A DNA stretch of 64,000 nt from Voacanga thouarsii (Eukaryota; Streptophyta; Magnoliopsida; Gentianales; Apocynaceae). Under the pieces are notes generated by a model. It had not been told where the DNA came from and did no database searches. It saw only the letters and a program-made list of their open reading frames with translations. A program made the translations under genes and the position numbers. The stretch covers positions 351,501 through 415,500 of the forward strand of contig JANUWF010001179.1 of assembly GCA_026120185.1 (NCBI GenBank). Direction: 5' to 3'. Below are positions 12,000-22,981 of this stretch, piece after piece (position 1 is the stretch's first letter; each line of letters starts with the position of its first letter).

Positions 12000-14160
12000 C
12001 TGATGAGATGATTCCTTTAAATCTTTAAACCGACGCATACCGATTTTATATCTCAACTTTTCAAATGTTGCAGTCGGTAAAGTCTTCATGAAAATATCTG
12101 CGAGGTTATCACATGACCGAATTTGTAGCACATCAATTTCACCTTTCTTTTGGAGTTCATGAGTAAAGAAGAATTTTGGTGAAATATGTTTTGTCCGATC
12201 TCCTTTAATATATCCTCCTCGTAATTGAGTTATGCAAGCTGCATTATCTTCATAAAGAGGAGTTGGAATACCTTTGATTGATGATAATCCACAACTTTCT
12301 CAGATATAATGAATCATGGATCTTAGCCATACACATTCTCGACTTGCTTCATGAATGGCTATAATTTCAGCATGATTTGAAGAAGTAGCTGCTATAGATT
12401 GTTTCGTAGAACGCCATGATATAGCAATATTTCCACATGTAAATAGATAGCCCGTTTGAGAACGTACTTTATGTGGATCAGATAAATAACCAGCATCTGC
12501 ATAACCTATCAATGTTGGACTGGTTTTATTTGAATAAAATAATCCGAGATCAATTGTACCTTGGAGATATCGAAGGACTTGTTTAATTCCATTCCAATGT
12601 CGTCGTGTTGGTGAAGAACTAAATCTTGCTAATAAATTGACAGCAAAAGCAATATCAGGCCGTGTGTTATTAGCAAGATACATCAATGCACCAATTGCAC
12701 TGAGATATGGTACTTCAGGACCAAGGAGTTCTTCATCATTTTCTTGAGGTCGGAAAGGATCTTTATCCACATTTAATGATCGCACGATCATTGGAATACT
12801 CAATGGATGTGCTTTGTCCATGTAAAATCTTTTTAGCACTTTTGCTGTATATGTTGATTGATGAATAAATGTTCCACTCTCCAAATGTTCAATTTGTAAA
12901 CCAAGGCAAAATTTGGTTTTACCAAAATCCTTGATTTCGAATTCTCTTTTTAAATAATTAATTGTTTCTTGGAGCTCTTCAGGAGTTCCAATAAGATTAA
13001 TATCATCAACATATATAGCTAATATCACAAATTTAGAACCAAATTTCTTAATAAAAACGCATGGACATACCTGGTCATTTTTAAATCCCGCTTTCAATAA
13101 ATATTCACTAAGACGTGTAAACCACATGCTCCCGGATTGCTTCAGGCCATATAATGATTTACGCAACTTGATGGAGTAATTTTCACGAGGATAATGTTTA
13201 TATGCTTCGGGCATATGAAATCCTTCGAGGATTTTCATGTAAACATCATTTTCTAAATTTCCATACAAGTAAGCGAGTGACAACATCTAATAGGCGCATA
13301 TCTATCTTTTCATGTACTTGCCAAATCGATAAGATATCAGAGTGTAATAGCATCAACAACAGGAGGATAAGTTTCATCATAATCAATACCTGGTCTTTGT
13401 GAAAAACCTTGGGCTACTAATCGCGCTTTATATGGAACGATTTCACTCTTTTCATTGCGTTTTCGCACAAATATCCATTTGTAGCCAACAGGTTTTATAC
13501 CTTCTGGTGTTCGGATCTGCAGGTCCGAAGACTTCACGTTTTGCCAGTGCATTTAACTCCGATTGAATCGCATCTTTCCATTGCAGCCAATCTTTTCTAT
13601 GCCGACATTCATCAATCGATATTGGTTCGGGATCATCATTATCCTGTGTAACATCAAGAGATATATTGTATGCAAATATATTATCAATAACAGTTTCTAT
13701 CCGATTCCAACTTCTACCGGAAGTGGTATAATTGATAGAAATTTCAGTGTTACTTTTATCAACTTCTGGTTCTTTGTCATCAGTTCTCTCTTGGTCTTTA
13801 TCATTCTTTTCTTCAATATGATCTTCTGGATCATTTAATCCTCTTTTCTTTCAAGGATTTTTATCTTTAGAACCAAGAGGTCGGCCATGCTTCGGCATGC
13901 TTTTGGCTCAGTGACTATATGTAAAATCTTTTGTTCTGTTGGAACTTCAATTAGAATAGGAGCATTTATAAGCGGCATATGCGATTTTGTTACTCTTCTA
14001 GAGTCAACAAAAGTGTCTGGCATTTGATTTGCAATGCTTTACAAATGAATTATCTTTTGAACTTCAAGTTCACACGCGCTTGTATGTGGATCAAGATAAT
14101 TTAATGATGTTGTCCAATCACGATCTTTCTTGTACTGTTTCTATTCTCCCCCTAATTTAG
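12000..14160 (-). pseudogene. Copia-A reverse transcriptase-RNase H with end of integrase
   Basis: The longest open part, 13286-12300, covers most of RT and RNase H. Visible blocks are LRKSLYGLKQSGSMWF, the catalytic IYVDDINLIG (about 13013-13002, both aspartates intact), YLSAIGALMYLANNTRPDIA and TSSNHAEIIAIHEASRECVWL. A stop at 12300 separates the last RNase H part, which continues recognisably to about 12002. Upstream, 13552-13337 holds the RT N-terminus (VGYKWIFVRKR, KARLVAQGFSQRPGIDYDETY), with a frame break near 13290-13337. 14160-13560 holds the acidic linker that follows integrase (MPDTFVDSRRVTKSHMPL). The integrase core and protease are missing where the RKD block begins. Confidence 0.9.
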
Positions 14161-14164
14161 GGAA

Positions 14165-14616
14165 TAATGATTTCACAAGAGAATAAGAAAAGAAATATAA
14201 GAAAATGATGACAAGTAGGAAATGCCAAGAAAAATATCTCATTTTTTTTTTCACTCTTCCCGTATCAGACTTTTCCTCTTCCTCTCTTGTCTTTTCTTCT
14301 CCTCCGACCCTCTACCTACCATCTACCTCTTCTTCTTCCTCATACAGATATATATATATATATATATATATGTATCGATATATATATCGGTTATCGAGTC
14401 ATTAGTAAACATCAAAAACAAAATCACAAAGCGAGATATGGAGACTCGTAATTCATTTGAGACATGGTCAAATTTTGACTTAGTTTACGTAGCGAGATGT
14501 TGATGTATTTTCATTTCCAAACCAACCACTTCGCCTAATTCGAACACGGAAGATTTTGATATGTTTTCCTTTCCAAACCAACCGCTTCGCCTAATTCGAA
14601 CGTAGAAGATTTTGAT
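14165..14616 (+). promoter_or_regulatory. Upstream region of the captured RKD gene (candidate promoter and 5' leader)
   Basis: This lies between the end of Copia-A pol and the chosen RKD start. It contains a long pyrimidine-rich tract (14237-14342), an (AT)n run (14347-14371), an upstream ATG at 14438 followed by 21 codons and a stop, and the start of the 56-bp tandem repeat. A pyrimidine-rich leader is common in plant 5' UTRs. Whether this drives transcription is inference. Confidence 0.4.
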
Positions 14617-14647
14617 ATGTTTTCCTTTCCAAACCAACCACTTCCTC
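14508..14647 (+). repeat. 56-bp tandem duplication at the start of the RKD gene, about 2.5 copies
   Basis: Copies at 14508-14563 and 14564-14619 and a partial one from 14620 each begin TTTTC(A/C)TTTCCAAACC and contain CTTCGCCTAATTCGAA. As 56 is not a multiple of three, each copy shifts the frame. Only the last copy is in frame with the rest of the gene, from the ATG at 14617. Confidence 0.85.
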
Positions 14648-15666
14648 CTAATTTCAGGTGAGATACCTTTGATGGCTTCCATTTGTTTTTAGTGTGCTTG
14701 ATAATGAAATTAAACTCTCTTTTGGTTTGTTTTTTTATGTAAATCAGTGGAAGTTTTGAACATACTGCTTTGGACCAAGTTGATCTGCTCCTACAAGAGA
14801 CTGCTTTTGATACTGTTCCTCTTAATACTATTCCTTTGAATGAGGATATGCTTGTGCATGATCCTTTCTACTCTCTAATGGATTTTGAACAAAGCCAAAA
14901 TATGTTTCCAGGTTATTATACATTTAAACATAGATTTTGAATGGTATTACCTTTACTGATATTATTTTCTTTTTCTAGGAGAAATAATGAGTGGTCTTGG
15001 CGACGAAGTCGGAGTAAGTACTCATGAAATGCATAATATCGAAGTTCAAGATATTATTGCAGACAAAATTCCTGGGGAGAAGAAGATGATTAAGAGGCAG
15101 AGAGAGAAGAAGGGCAATAACTCTCAAACACTATCAAGAGAAACAATTTTGCAGTACTTTTACCTACCAATCATGAGCGCGACCAAAGAATTGAATATTG
15201 GCATAACCCGTCTCAAGAAAAGATGTAGGGAGTTAGGAATTCGTCGATGGCCTCACAGGAAATTGGTGAGCTTGGAGACCATAATCAAGAATGTTCAGGT
15301 TCTCTCTCATACATACTTATAATTTGTAAGTATGAAACTATGAAAGATTTATAAGTAAATAACCGATGATATCACTTCGATTTACAGGATATGCAAAATA
15401 AAGAAGAAGGAGGACATATGGTCGAGAAGAAATTACAAGAAGCCATTGCGATACTGGAATGTGAAAAACAGTTGGTGGAAGAAAGTCCTAATACGCAGTT
15501 AGAGGACCAAACACAGAAATTGAGACAAGCATGCTTCAAGGCCAAATATAATAAGAAATATAATAAACTTAAGGAGATCATAAAATCTCAAGACTCATTT
15601 CGCAGTAATTTTACGGCTACTTCTGCTGCTAGTCTCGATCGTTGGCTCAAAAGGGAAAGAAAATGA
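14617..15666 (+). CDS. RWP-RK domain (RKD-type) transcription factor captured in Copia-A, intron-containing
   Basis: Exons 14617-14657, 14748-14911, 14979-15298 and 15388-15666 join with GT-AG introns of 90, 67 and 89 bases into an open frame of 267 codons plus stop. The third exon holds a complete RWP-RK domain: LSRETILQYFYLPIMSATKE, then a conserved helix, then RRWPHRKLVSLE (RWPHRK at 15245-15262). Exon 4 encodes a charged, leucine-rich likely coiled coil, as in RKD proteins. The N-terminal part is acidic. The length fits the plant RKD family. RKDs are nuclear DNA-binding regulators of egg-cell and germline identity. The start at 14617 was chosen because upstream frames close in the 56-bp repeat; the ancestral protein may have started earlier. 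The gene runs opposite to Copia-A. Expression is unknown. Confidence 0.85.
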
Positions 15667-15850
15667 GGAGGATGTCGAAAAAGAGGAGTCGAAGTCCATA
15701 ATTACTAATTGTTTGTCGTCCTCTAATGTAAATATTGAAAAAGAACAATTACAAACATTCATCTTACATTTGTCGACTCAATTACAAAAAAGCAACTATA
15801 AGCATGTATCATCAAGTTCATATGAACACTAGTGCTATGAATAAAAGATG
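15667..15850 (+). other. 3' flank of the captured RKD gene
   Basis: After the TGA, the sequence is AT-rich with an AATAAA at about 15840, a plausible poly(A) signal. The junction to Copia-A gag sequence lies roughly at 15840-15910, but I cannot place it to the base. Confidence 0.4.
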
Positions 15851-16480
15851 TGATGCTTATTATTAATGGAAATATCTTTTTCCCTTATTATCTTTTCTGT
15901 TCCACTTCGAGTGGCCGTATTTCTCCGTGATAAGGGAAATATCGAGTGTGTCCATGACCATAACCACGGCCACTGCCACAACTACGACTATAACGATGGC
16001 TTCTACTGGAGCCAACAGCATTCACTTCTGGGAGTGCTGTTGAGCCAGTTCATCTGGCTTCATGATTTCTCAATAATAACTCATGTTAAAGCTGTCAATT
16101 TTGGATACCCTTTTTCTCGATATTGTTACTCGTAGAACATGAAAAATGGAGAATGTCTTCTCCAATATAACTTCATCGATAACTTTTTCTCCGTAAAATT
16201 TTTAACTAAGATGTAGTTTTATACATCACGGAGTTCACGGTTTTACAATCTTGCAACTTCGGGTGCAACCATTCATACCGTGCGATGGGTAGTACGACCA
16301 TCTTCAGGTGGTCAAATCTTTCTTTTTATCCACATGACATATGGATCTCCTTTTTTTTAGCATTTAGATGCATTTTTGTATGACATATAAATTTTTTTTT
16401 CAGAAATATCAAGGGTTACAAATTCGAATTTAGCGAGATCAATAAATGCGTACTGTCTTCCGGCTTTAATAACGGCAGAG
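15850..16480 (-). pseudogene. Copia-A gag, shortened and frameshifted
   Basis: On the minus strand the N-terminal block is near 16460-16370 (LAKFEFVTLDIS). A gap follows, then the middle block near 16250-16050, recognisable as the tyrosine/leucine-rich gag core with a deletion relative to full-length gag. A Gly/Arg/Ser-rich stretch near 16020-15930 normally precedes the zinc knuckle. The zinc knuckle itself is not present, because the captured RKD block starts here. The product would have formed the particle shell. It cannot be translated as one protein. Confidence 0.75.
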
Positions 16481-16496
16481 ACTCGTGCTGATAACG
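16481..16496 (-). other. Copia-A candidate primer-binding site
   Basis: The minus strand reads CGTTATCAGCACGAGT directly next to the end of the 5' LTR. TTATCAGCACGA is seen at this place in many plant Copia elements. The priming tRNA is not identified here. Confidence 0.55.
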
Positions 16497-16847
16497 TGTT
16501 ATAAATTAGGGTAGTGTTAGAATAAAATCTTCACACTACACACTAATAAAACGCTAACTATTTTGCACAAGAATTTCTCTCTTTCTTTTCTCTCACAATT
16601 TTCTCTAATCTTTCTTTCACTAATCTTTCTTTCACAAAATAATGGTGTGTTACAAGCTTAGAGAATAGCTCTATTTATAGAGCTCTAATTAGTGGATTAC
16701 ATCATGGAATACATCATCTTCCACTAATCTTAATTAGTGGTGTCTCTACTAAATGGTGGACATCCATAAAAATCTTCTAATAATTCACATAAATCCATAA
16801 TTAGTGGAGCCTCCACTAATTAATAAAGATTCCAATAATTCATAATA
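16497..16847 (-). repeat. Copia-A right (5') LTR
   Basis: 351 bp; it differs visibly from 11515-11866 by one base deletion and one substitution. AATAA follows it, against AATAT before the left LTR. Confidence 0.93.
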
Positions 16848-17957
16848 AATAAATAATTCTTTCTTTTTGGACTTTTTATTTTATTCTAACTCAATAAATA
16901 AACTAGGCTACTCGAATATAATAAAATTCATTTTATACAAGACCAATCTCTCAAACCAAAATCATCAGGATTTATGGGCTATTCCGAGGACTAAAAGATA
17001 CATCGTCTTGGCTACTAAAATGACCAAAATACCCTACTATAGAAATAGTTGTATTTTTTATTTTAAATATTTTCTAATATCACCATAAGAAAACATTGAC
17101 CCTAAGAACAATGCTGCATTAGCAAAGTCTTCGACCTATTGGTGTAATGACTAAAATACCCTTCTACGCATCGCCGTACATTTAAAGAGGAAGAGTGTAC
17201 TAACACCTCTCTAAAAGACATCTACCATACTTAAACCTCTAGTCTAATGATCCACGACTCTTGGAATGTCTCCGCTTTCCAAGAAAGCTATCCTAAAGCA
17301 AACATCCAAGTCATGTTCCCCAGGGCTCTGGATATTTAGATCGTTTGAATAGTCACAATGGGTGATATAGTGCAGAAGCTATATTGTACAAGTCTATCTT
17401 AACTAACTAGTAACATATACCCAACAAACAAGTATATTACATCTACGATAGAACCTCAACTACAATATATCAAAGTACATGCTTCCAACTTCGTCAGATC
17501 ACCAACTCATACTCAAGCAGTAGAGTATTAGTCCACGTTGTAGCAGTAATAGTCTGGGTTTCTTCTAAATATTATTTTTAGAAACCACTATTATAGGTCA
17601 TGTTCTACGTATTCGAAATACGATTATGCTATGAAGTGAATAGACTACTCACTGGCTACAGGTAAGCCATTCTCCATTTAAAATTCATAGTACAATAACC
17701 TAAACATGATGAGATTCCCCTTCTCATCATTTAGTTAAGAACGTATGTTTAAGTGTTAAGTAACCTATATTCCATACCTTACTGTGAAAGACCACTATTC
17801 ACATGGCTCAATTACTTAAACACAATGGGTCTTTTTCAAATGTAAATCGTGTACAAATAAAATATAAATTCACAATCAAATTTTGAGAATAAATTCTTTT
17901 ATTAATAAATTCGATAATTACATCAGAAACCTAGTCTAGAGGGCATACATTCCAACA
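16848..17957 (-). repeat. Copia-B left (3') LTR, second part
   Basis: It continues the LTR interrupted at 11514 and is collinear with 24240-24836 and with Copia-C LTR sequence 27545-28652. Shared blocks include CATCGTCTTGGCTACTAAAA. It ends GGCATACATTCCAACA. It keeps about 580 bases (near 17150-17730) that are missing from the right LTR. Confidence 0.9.
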
Positions 17958-17970
17958 ATCTCCCACTTGC
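17958..17970 (-). other. Copia-B polypurine tract
   Basis: The minus strand reads GCAAGTGGGAGAT, abutting the LTR start TGTTGGAATG. AAGTGGGAGATTG is the typical Copia plus-strand primer in this group. Confidence 0.8.
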
Positions 17971-19440
17971 ACTTTAAGACTAAGAAAGTTCGTAGGTGCC
18001 CACCCATATGATGTCTAAATGTCTCTTGAAAACTCTCAGCCAAAGGCTTGATGAAGGGATATGTTAGGTTGTTCTCCGAGGCTATCTATTCCACCACGAT
18101 TTCCTATCTCTGGATGAAATTTTAGATCAGATAGTACTTCCTCTCGATGTGTCTCTTCTTCTTGTGGTTCCTAGGTTTTTTGGAATACGAGACTGCTCTA
18201 GTGTTGTCGCAATACATCACAATCGATCTATCCATATGTTACACGACTCCAAATTCTGAAAGGAACTTCCGGAGCCAAACTACTTCCTTGAATGCCTCTG
18301 AAGCTACCACACACTCACCTTCCATAATTGAGTCAACAATGCATGATGCTTTATACTCCTCCATGAAACATCTCCTCCAGATAAGGTGAAGACATATCCA
18401 CTAGTGGATTTTCTTTCATTCTTATCTGCCTGGAAGTCTGAGTCTGAGTTTGTGTATCTTGTAAGAACCAAGTCATCAGCCCTATAAACCAGCATATAAT
18501 CTCACGTACCTTTGATGTACTTGAGAATATATTTTACAGCTTGCCAATGAACCTCCCTAGGGTTTGACTGATATCTGCTAACTAAGTATATGACAAAGCA
18601 GATATCTAACCTAGTGCATAACATGACGTACATGAGACTTCCCACAGCCGAAGCGTAGAGAATCTTACTCACTTTGTCTTTTTCTTCTTGGGACTTAGGA
18701 CAGTCCTTTGAACAAAAAGACAACCTATGTCTGCAAAGGATTAGATAGACAACCCATCTTATCAATGTGTGTCGCTTGGGATAACTCTAACATTCTCTAC
18801 TTTCTATTTCTAAGAAATTTAATCCTGAGAACGTAATTAGCTTCTCTCAAGTCCTTCATACTGAATTAACTAGATAGATAAACCTTAGTAGATAACAATG
18901 TCCTTCAATCATTCTCAATGATTAGAATGTCATCCACATATAGGACAAGAAAAATTACATTTATACCTTTTAATTTCCTGTACACGCATGGTTCATCCTC
19001 ATTTTAAATGAAATCGTAAGACTTTCCAGTCTTATCAAAACGAATGTTCCATGCTCTAGATGCCTGTTTGAGTCCATAAATGTACTTCTTAAGCTTGCAA
19101 ACTATATGTTTCTGGCATTTAGCAATAAATCCTTCTGGTTGGGATATATAGATATCTTTATTAAGATGTCCATTAAGAAATGTCGTCTTAACATCCATTT
19201 GCCATATCTCGTAATCATAATGACATGCGATGACAAGGAGAATATGGATGGATTTAAGCATGACTACCGGGGAAAAAGATTTTCTTATAGTTGATCATTT
19301 CTTTCTGATTATACCCTTTCGCCACAAGCCTAACTTTAAAGGTTTTCACCTTTCCATCCGCTTCCCTCTTCCTCTTGTATACCCACTTACACCCAATGGG
19401 TTTTATCCCTTCAAGTGAAGTTACAAGATCCCAAACCTAA
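17970..19440 (-). pseudogene. Copia-B reverse transcriptase and RNase H, broken
   Basis: Minus-strand pieces in order are: RT N-terminal blocks at 19261-19004 (YEIWQMDVKTTFLNGHL, YGLKQASRAWNIRFD), the area of the catalytic YVDD near 18950-18900 (frame lost), a mid block at 18765-18502 (YASAVGSLMYVMLCTRLDIC, REVHWQAVKYILKYIKGT), and RNase H at 18495-18304 (KSTSGYVFTLSGGDVSWRS) running on with stops to about 17990. Many frame breaks separate them. The relative in Copia-C (28675-30260) has the same blocks. Confidence 0.85.
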
Positions 19441-19469
19441 TTGAAGTATCATTGCTTCATGCCATAGAT

Positions 19470-20520
19470 TTACAATGACATTAGCAATAGCCTCCTTGTA
19501 TCTAGTGGGATCTTATTCCTGATGGTCAAAGACCAACTTGAAAGCCTCTCCAGTCTATCTTTCTGGAACCCTAGAAACCCTCCTACTACGACGAGGCTCC
19601 ATTTGTACAGGTTCTTGAGGCTGTGCCTCTTCTTGTTCCATTGATTCCGAAAATAACTTCTCCTCAAGTTCTAACCTTATTGAACCTTTAGTGGAATTAC
19701 TTTGATCATCCTCTAAGTATCTAGCATTAGTACTTATCAGTACTTTCTACTCCTTGAGATGATAAAAATAACCTCCTTTTGTCCCTTTTGGATACCCAAA
19801 AAAATAGCATAATTTCGATCTTAGTTCTAGCTTGTCTCCCTTGATCAGTACATAAGCTGGATAACCCCAAATCCTGAGATGATTTAGACTTGGCTTACTC
19901 CCAGTCCACATCTCATAGAGCGTTCTAGGTACTAATTTAGAAGGCACCAACTTCAGAATGTATACCGTTGTTTCCATAGCATATCCTAAAAAAGAAACTA
20001 GAAGAGTAGCATAAGATATCATGCTTCGGACCATATCCATTAATGTCATGTTCTTTCTCTCAACTACTCTATTTTGCTGGGGTGTACTCGGCGCAAAGAG
20101 TTGGGATACTATATCATGATATACCATGTAATTCTTGAACTCACCGAGGAAGTACTCTCCACCACGATCCATTGTAAGGTTTTGATTAGTTTACCTGTCC
20201 GATGCTCCATTTCAGCCTTAAACTCTTTAAACTTGTTAAAAGAGTCAGACTTGTGTCTCATCAGGTAGATATAACCAAACCTTGTACAATAATCCGTAAA
20301 AGTGATGAAGTACTTAAAATCCCTTGTTGCTGGTGTAGACAAAGGACCACACACATTAGTGTGAATAAGGCCCAATATCTTCTTGGCTCTATCAGTCTTT
20401 TGGATAAATGACCTTTTGGTCATTTTACTCATAAGGCATGATTCACACCGATGCCAACTTTCCAATCTTAATGAGCCCAAGGGCCCATCATGGATTAATC
20501 TCTAAATCTTGGTTGAGTTA
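19470..20520 (-). pseudogene. Copia-B integrase, broken
   Basis: The minus-strand pieces 20480-20109 and 20172-19747 carry the integrase. The zinc-finger end is present (RCESCLMSKMTKRSF), then the core start (HTNVCGPLSTPATRDFKYFI, with Asp replaced by Asn in HTNV), the middle (QLFAPSTPQQNRVVERKN, carrying the catalytic Glu) and the C-terminal GYPKGTKGGYFYHL block. Overlapping frames show a frameshift near 20140. The intact enzyme would have inserted the DNA copy. Confidence 0.85.
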
Positions 20521-20559
20521 ATATGACCTAACCTTAGATGCCAAAGATATTAGTCATTG

Positions 20560-21800
20560 ACATTGGTCTTTCTCTTCCTATATAAAGGTTCAGATTAAGC
20601 GTTATTTATTTGATTGTTTGTAGGATTTAAGAAAAATAAGTTTCCATATATGTGCCCAAAACAAAGAACTTTTTCATTTCTACTAATAGTAATACCAGAA
20701 TGGGAAAGAAATAGAATATTCCTGATTTATAAGTTTTGCAATAAAAACTAAATTCTATCTAAATCTAGGTACATATAAAATATCTTTCAAAATAACTACT
20801 TTATTACAATTAAAAACAAGATCTAGTTCTTTCACTGCAAGGGCCCATACTTGCGCTCCATTTTCTACTCGTAGTTCATGCTCACCCTTCTGAAGTCTTC
20901 TTATCTTCCTAAACCCCTACAAGGAGTTACAGATATGATCAGTGGCTCTAGAATCAACAATTCAAATGGAAGTTGATCCAGCCATTGAAACTAACTCTAG
21001 ATAGGGAACAATACCTGTAGGGTTTTTCTTGGCATGAAGCTTTAGACACTCCTTTTTCCAATGTCCTTTCTGCCTGCACTTGAAGTACTTGCCCTTTGGC
21101 TTGTTGGGTTGGTTTTTAGGTTGGGCTACTGCGTTTCCTTTCTTCTTCTGGAACTTCTTGGGCTTGGGCCCAATTTTGGAAGAAGAAGTCCTAGCAATAT
21201 AGCCTTGGACTATGGCTTTATGACCTTCTCCGCTACTTGGAGCTCTTTCATTAACTCAGTTAAACTCATGTTTAACTTGTTCATATTATAGTTTAACTTG
21301 AACTAAGGAAAAGAGCTCGACAGAGATTCGAAAACTATGTCCACTTGGCTCTCGGGGTTAATAACAGCCCCTAAGACTTCCACTTCCTTGAAAGCAACAA
21401 TCATTTTGAGCATATTATTAGTGAATATCGTGCCATCTTAGTATTTATGATCATCCTAAGAGCTTCTTGCCTTGTGGGCCGGCTATTATTAGTGAATATC
21501 GTGGCTAATGACTAGCTAATGTTATATCCAGTGGCCATGTGTTCATATTTGGACTAGAGCGCATTAGACATGGAGGCCAACATATTGCAATGAGCTATCT
21601 CGTCGGCCTTCTTTCATGCCTTTTCAACCTCAAGCTCAATATTGGTGGAACTTTCCCTGATAACAGGGTAGGTTTCGTAAAGGATATATACTCCTTGGCT
21701 GTGAGTATTATGTCCATGTTCCTTTTTCAATTTACATAATTTGGACTCATTAACTTATTTTCTCGGAGAATAACGGCCAAAGGACTAAAAGAACTTCCAC
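20560..21800 (-). pseudogene. Copia-B protease and gag, broken
   Basis: Going down the minus strand, gag appears near 21760-21200 with a lysine-rich stretch and a zinc-knuckle remnant (about 21100-21020). Protease residues lie near 20990-20880, and the sequence that links protease to integrase at 20860-20560. It matches the same part of Copia-C piece by piece. Stops are frequent and no long reading frame remains. Confidence 0.7.
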
Positions 21801-22927
21801 CAACCATTTCTGAAAAATTGAAAAATAAAAGAAATCTTAGTTTGTGAAAAAACAAAAATAATTTGTGCACTTTATCCTCATATTAAATCCGATAATAGTT
21901 AATCCTATCACTATTATCTTTTATATGATTAATTTGGCTCTTAGAAAAACTGACATAGCTTTTTGAAAAGATTAACAGTTTTCTAAGCTAAGTTTATTAA
22001 CCATCACAAATTAATTTTCCTTTTAGGTAATGATCTAGAAGATAACTCCATCGATGGGATGGTTGTTTCTTCTCATTTCCTAGGGACATTCCTCGTACTA
22101 TAACCTCCAACGTGGGCTAGCCGATCATAACACGTGTCCCAATCTATTCATTAGTTTTAGATCTTTATGATATCCCCATCCTATACGAGTTCACTCCTAG
22201 GGTGACGGAAAAGGACTCACGATCTCTAATGAGGACCGTGATGGAAGCCGTGGAGCCATTGGAACCCCTCTCCCACTTAGTCTTCTAAACTAAAGGTTTT
22301 TAAAGAAAATATCTCATTAAGTATCCCTTAACTCTTTGTAAAATATCTAAATTCATAAATCTCTATGTCAAGGTAAAATCCTATAAGAGATTTTCTATGA
22401 ATTTATTTTACACAGTTAAGAACTTAATGACTTCCAAAAATTTCTTTTTAAACTTTCTAGAGACTTTGGTCTCAAGTTTAATTTAACAAAAATAATTTTC
22501 TAGTGCAAAAGTAAAAAAAAAAATGGCTTTCTATTTTAACTTAAAAAAATATCTAAATCCAAAATATTTTCTATGTCAATGATTAAATCCTTTGAGAATA
22601 TATCTAAGGATTAATTTTTGTCCAAGTTAAAAATAACCATTTTTTAATTTGAATTTTTTTTTTCTTGTCATAAATTTTCCAAAGACTTTGGTCTTTAAGA
22701 AAACGCGTACATAGGGTACAAAAAGAATTAAGCATGCTAGAAAATTGTAAACGTTTTCATGCTTTTCTATTCTTTTAACCTAAGTGTCCAAATAATAGAA
22801 TTAAACATATTAATTAATTAATAATCTTGTTTAATCTTAAATTTTCTTTACTATTATTTTTCATACAAAATATTTAAAGAATATTTACTATTGCAATAAA
22901 AATAATTTCGTCTGATATGTGACCAAA

Positions 22928-22931
<4 letters not shown>

Positions 22932-22962
<31 letters not shown>
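22932..22962. repeat. (AT)n microsatellite
   Basis: About 15 alternating AT units directly beside the GC-rich block of the Copia-B leader. Confidence 0.95.
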
Positions 22963-22964
<2 letters not shown>

Positions 22965-22981
22965 CCTTGGTCCAGTACACT

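Larger units (their letters stand above)
11515..16847 (-). mobile_element. Copia-A, young non-autonomous Copia carrying an RKD gene
   Basis: The element is bounded by direct repeats of 352 bp (11515-11866) and 351 bp (16497-16847) that differ visibly at only two sites: one T in a T-run near the start, and GGCATAC versus GGAATAC. It interrupts the LTR of Copia-B; the flanking five bases are AATAT and AATAA, an imperfect duplication. On the minus strand it holds a decayed gag, then a foreign block with an RKD gene on the opposite strand, then the end of integrase, RT and RNase H. Protease and the integrase core are absent. Near-identical LTRs beside dead coding sequence suggest it moved recently with enzymes supplied by another element. 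Confidence 0.92.

Noticed and set aside
14222..14503. 93-codon plus-strand frame upstream of RKD as a separate gene
   Set aside because: It is mostly a translation of the pyrimidine tract and (AT)n run. Only the ATG at 14438 within it is of interest as a possible old RKD start.
15866..16135. 89-codon plus-strand frame with many histidines
   Set aside because: It is the reverse-strand shadow of the Gly/Arg-rich region of Copia-A gag.
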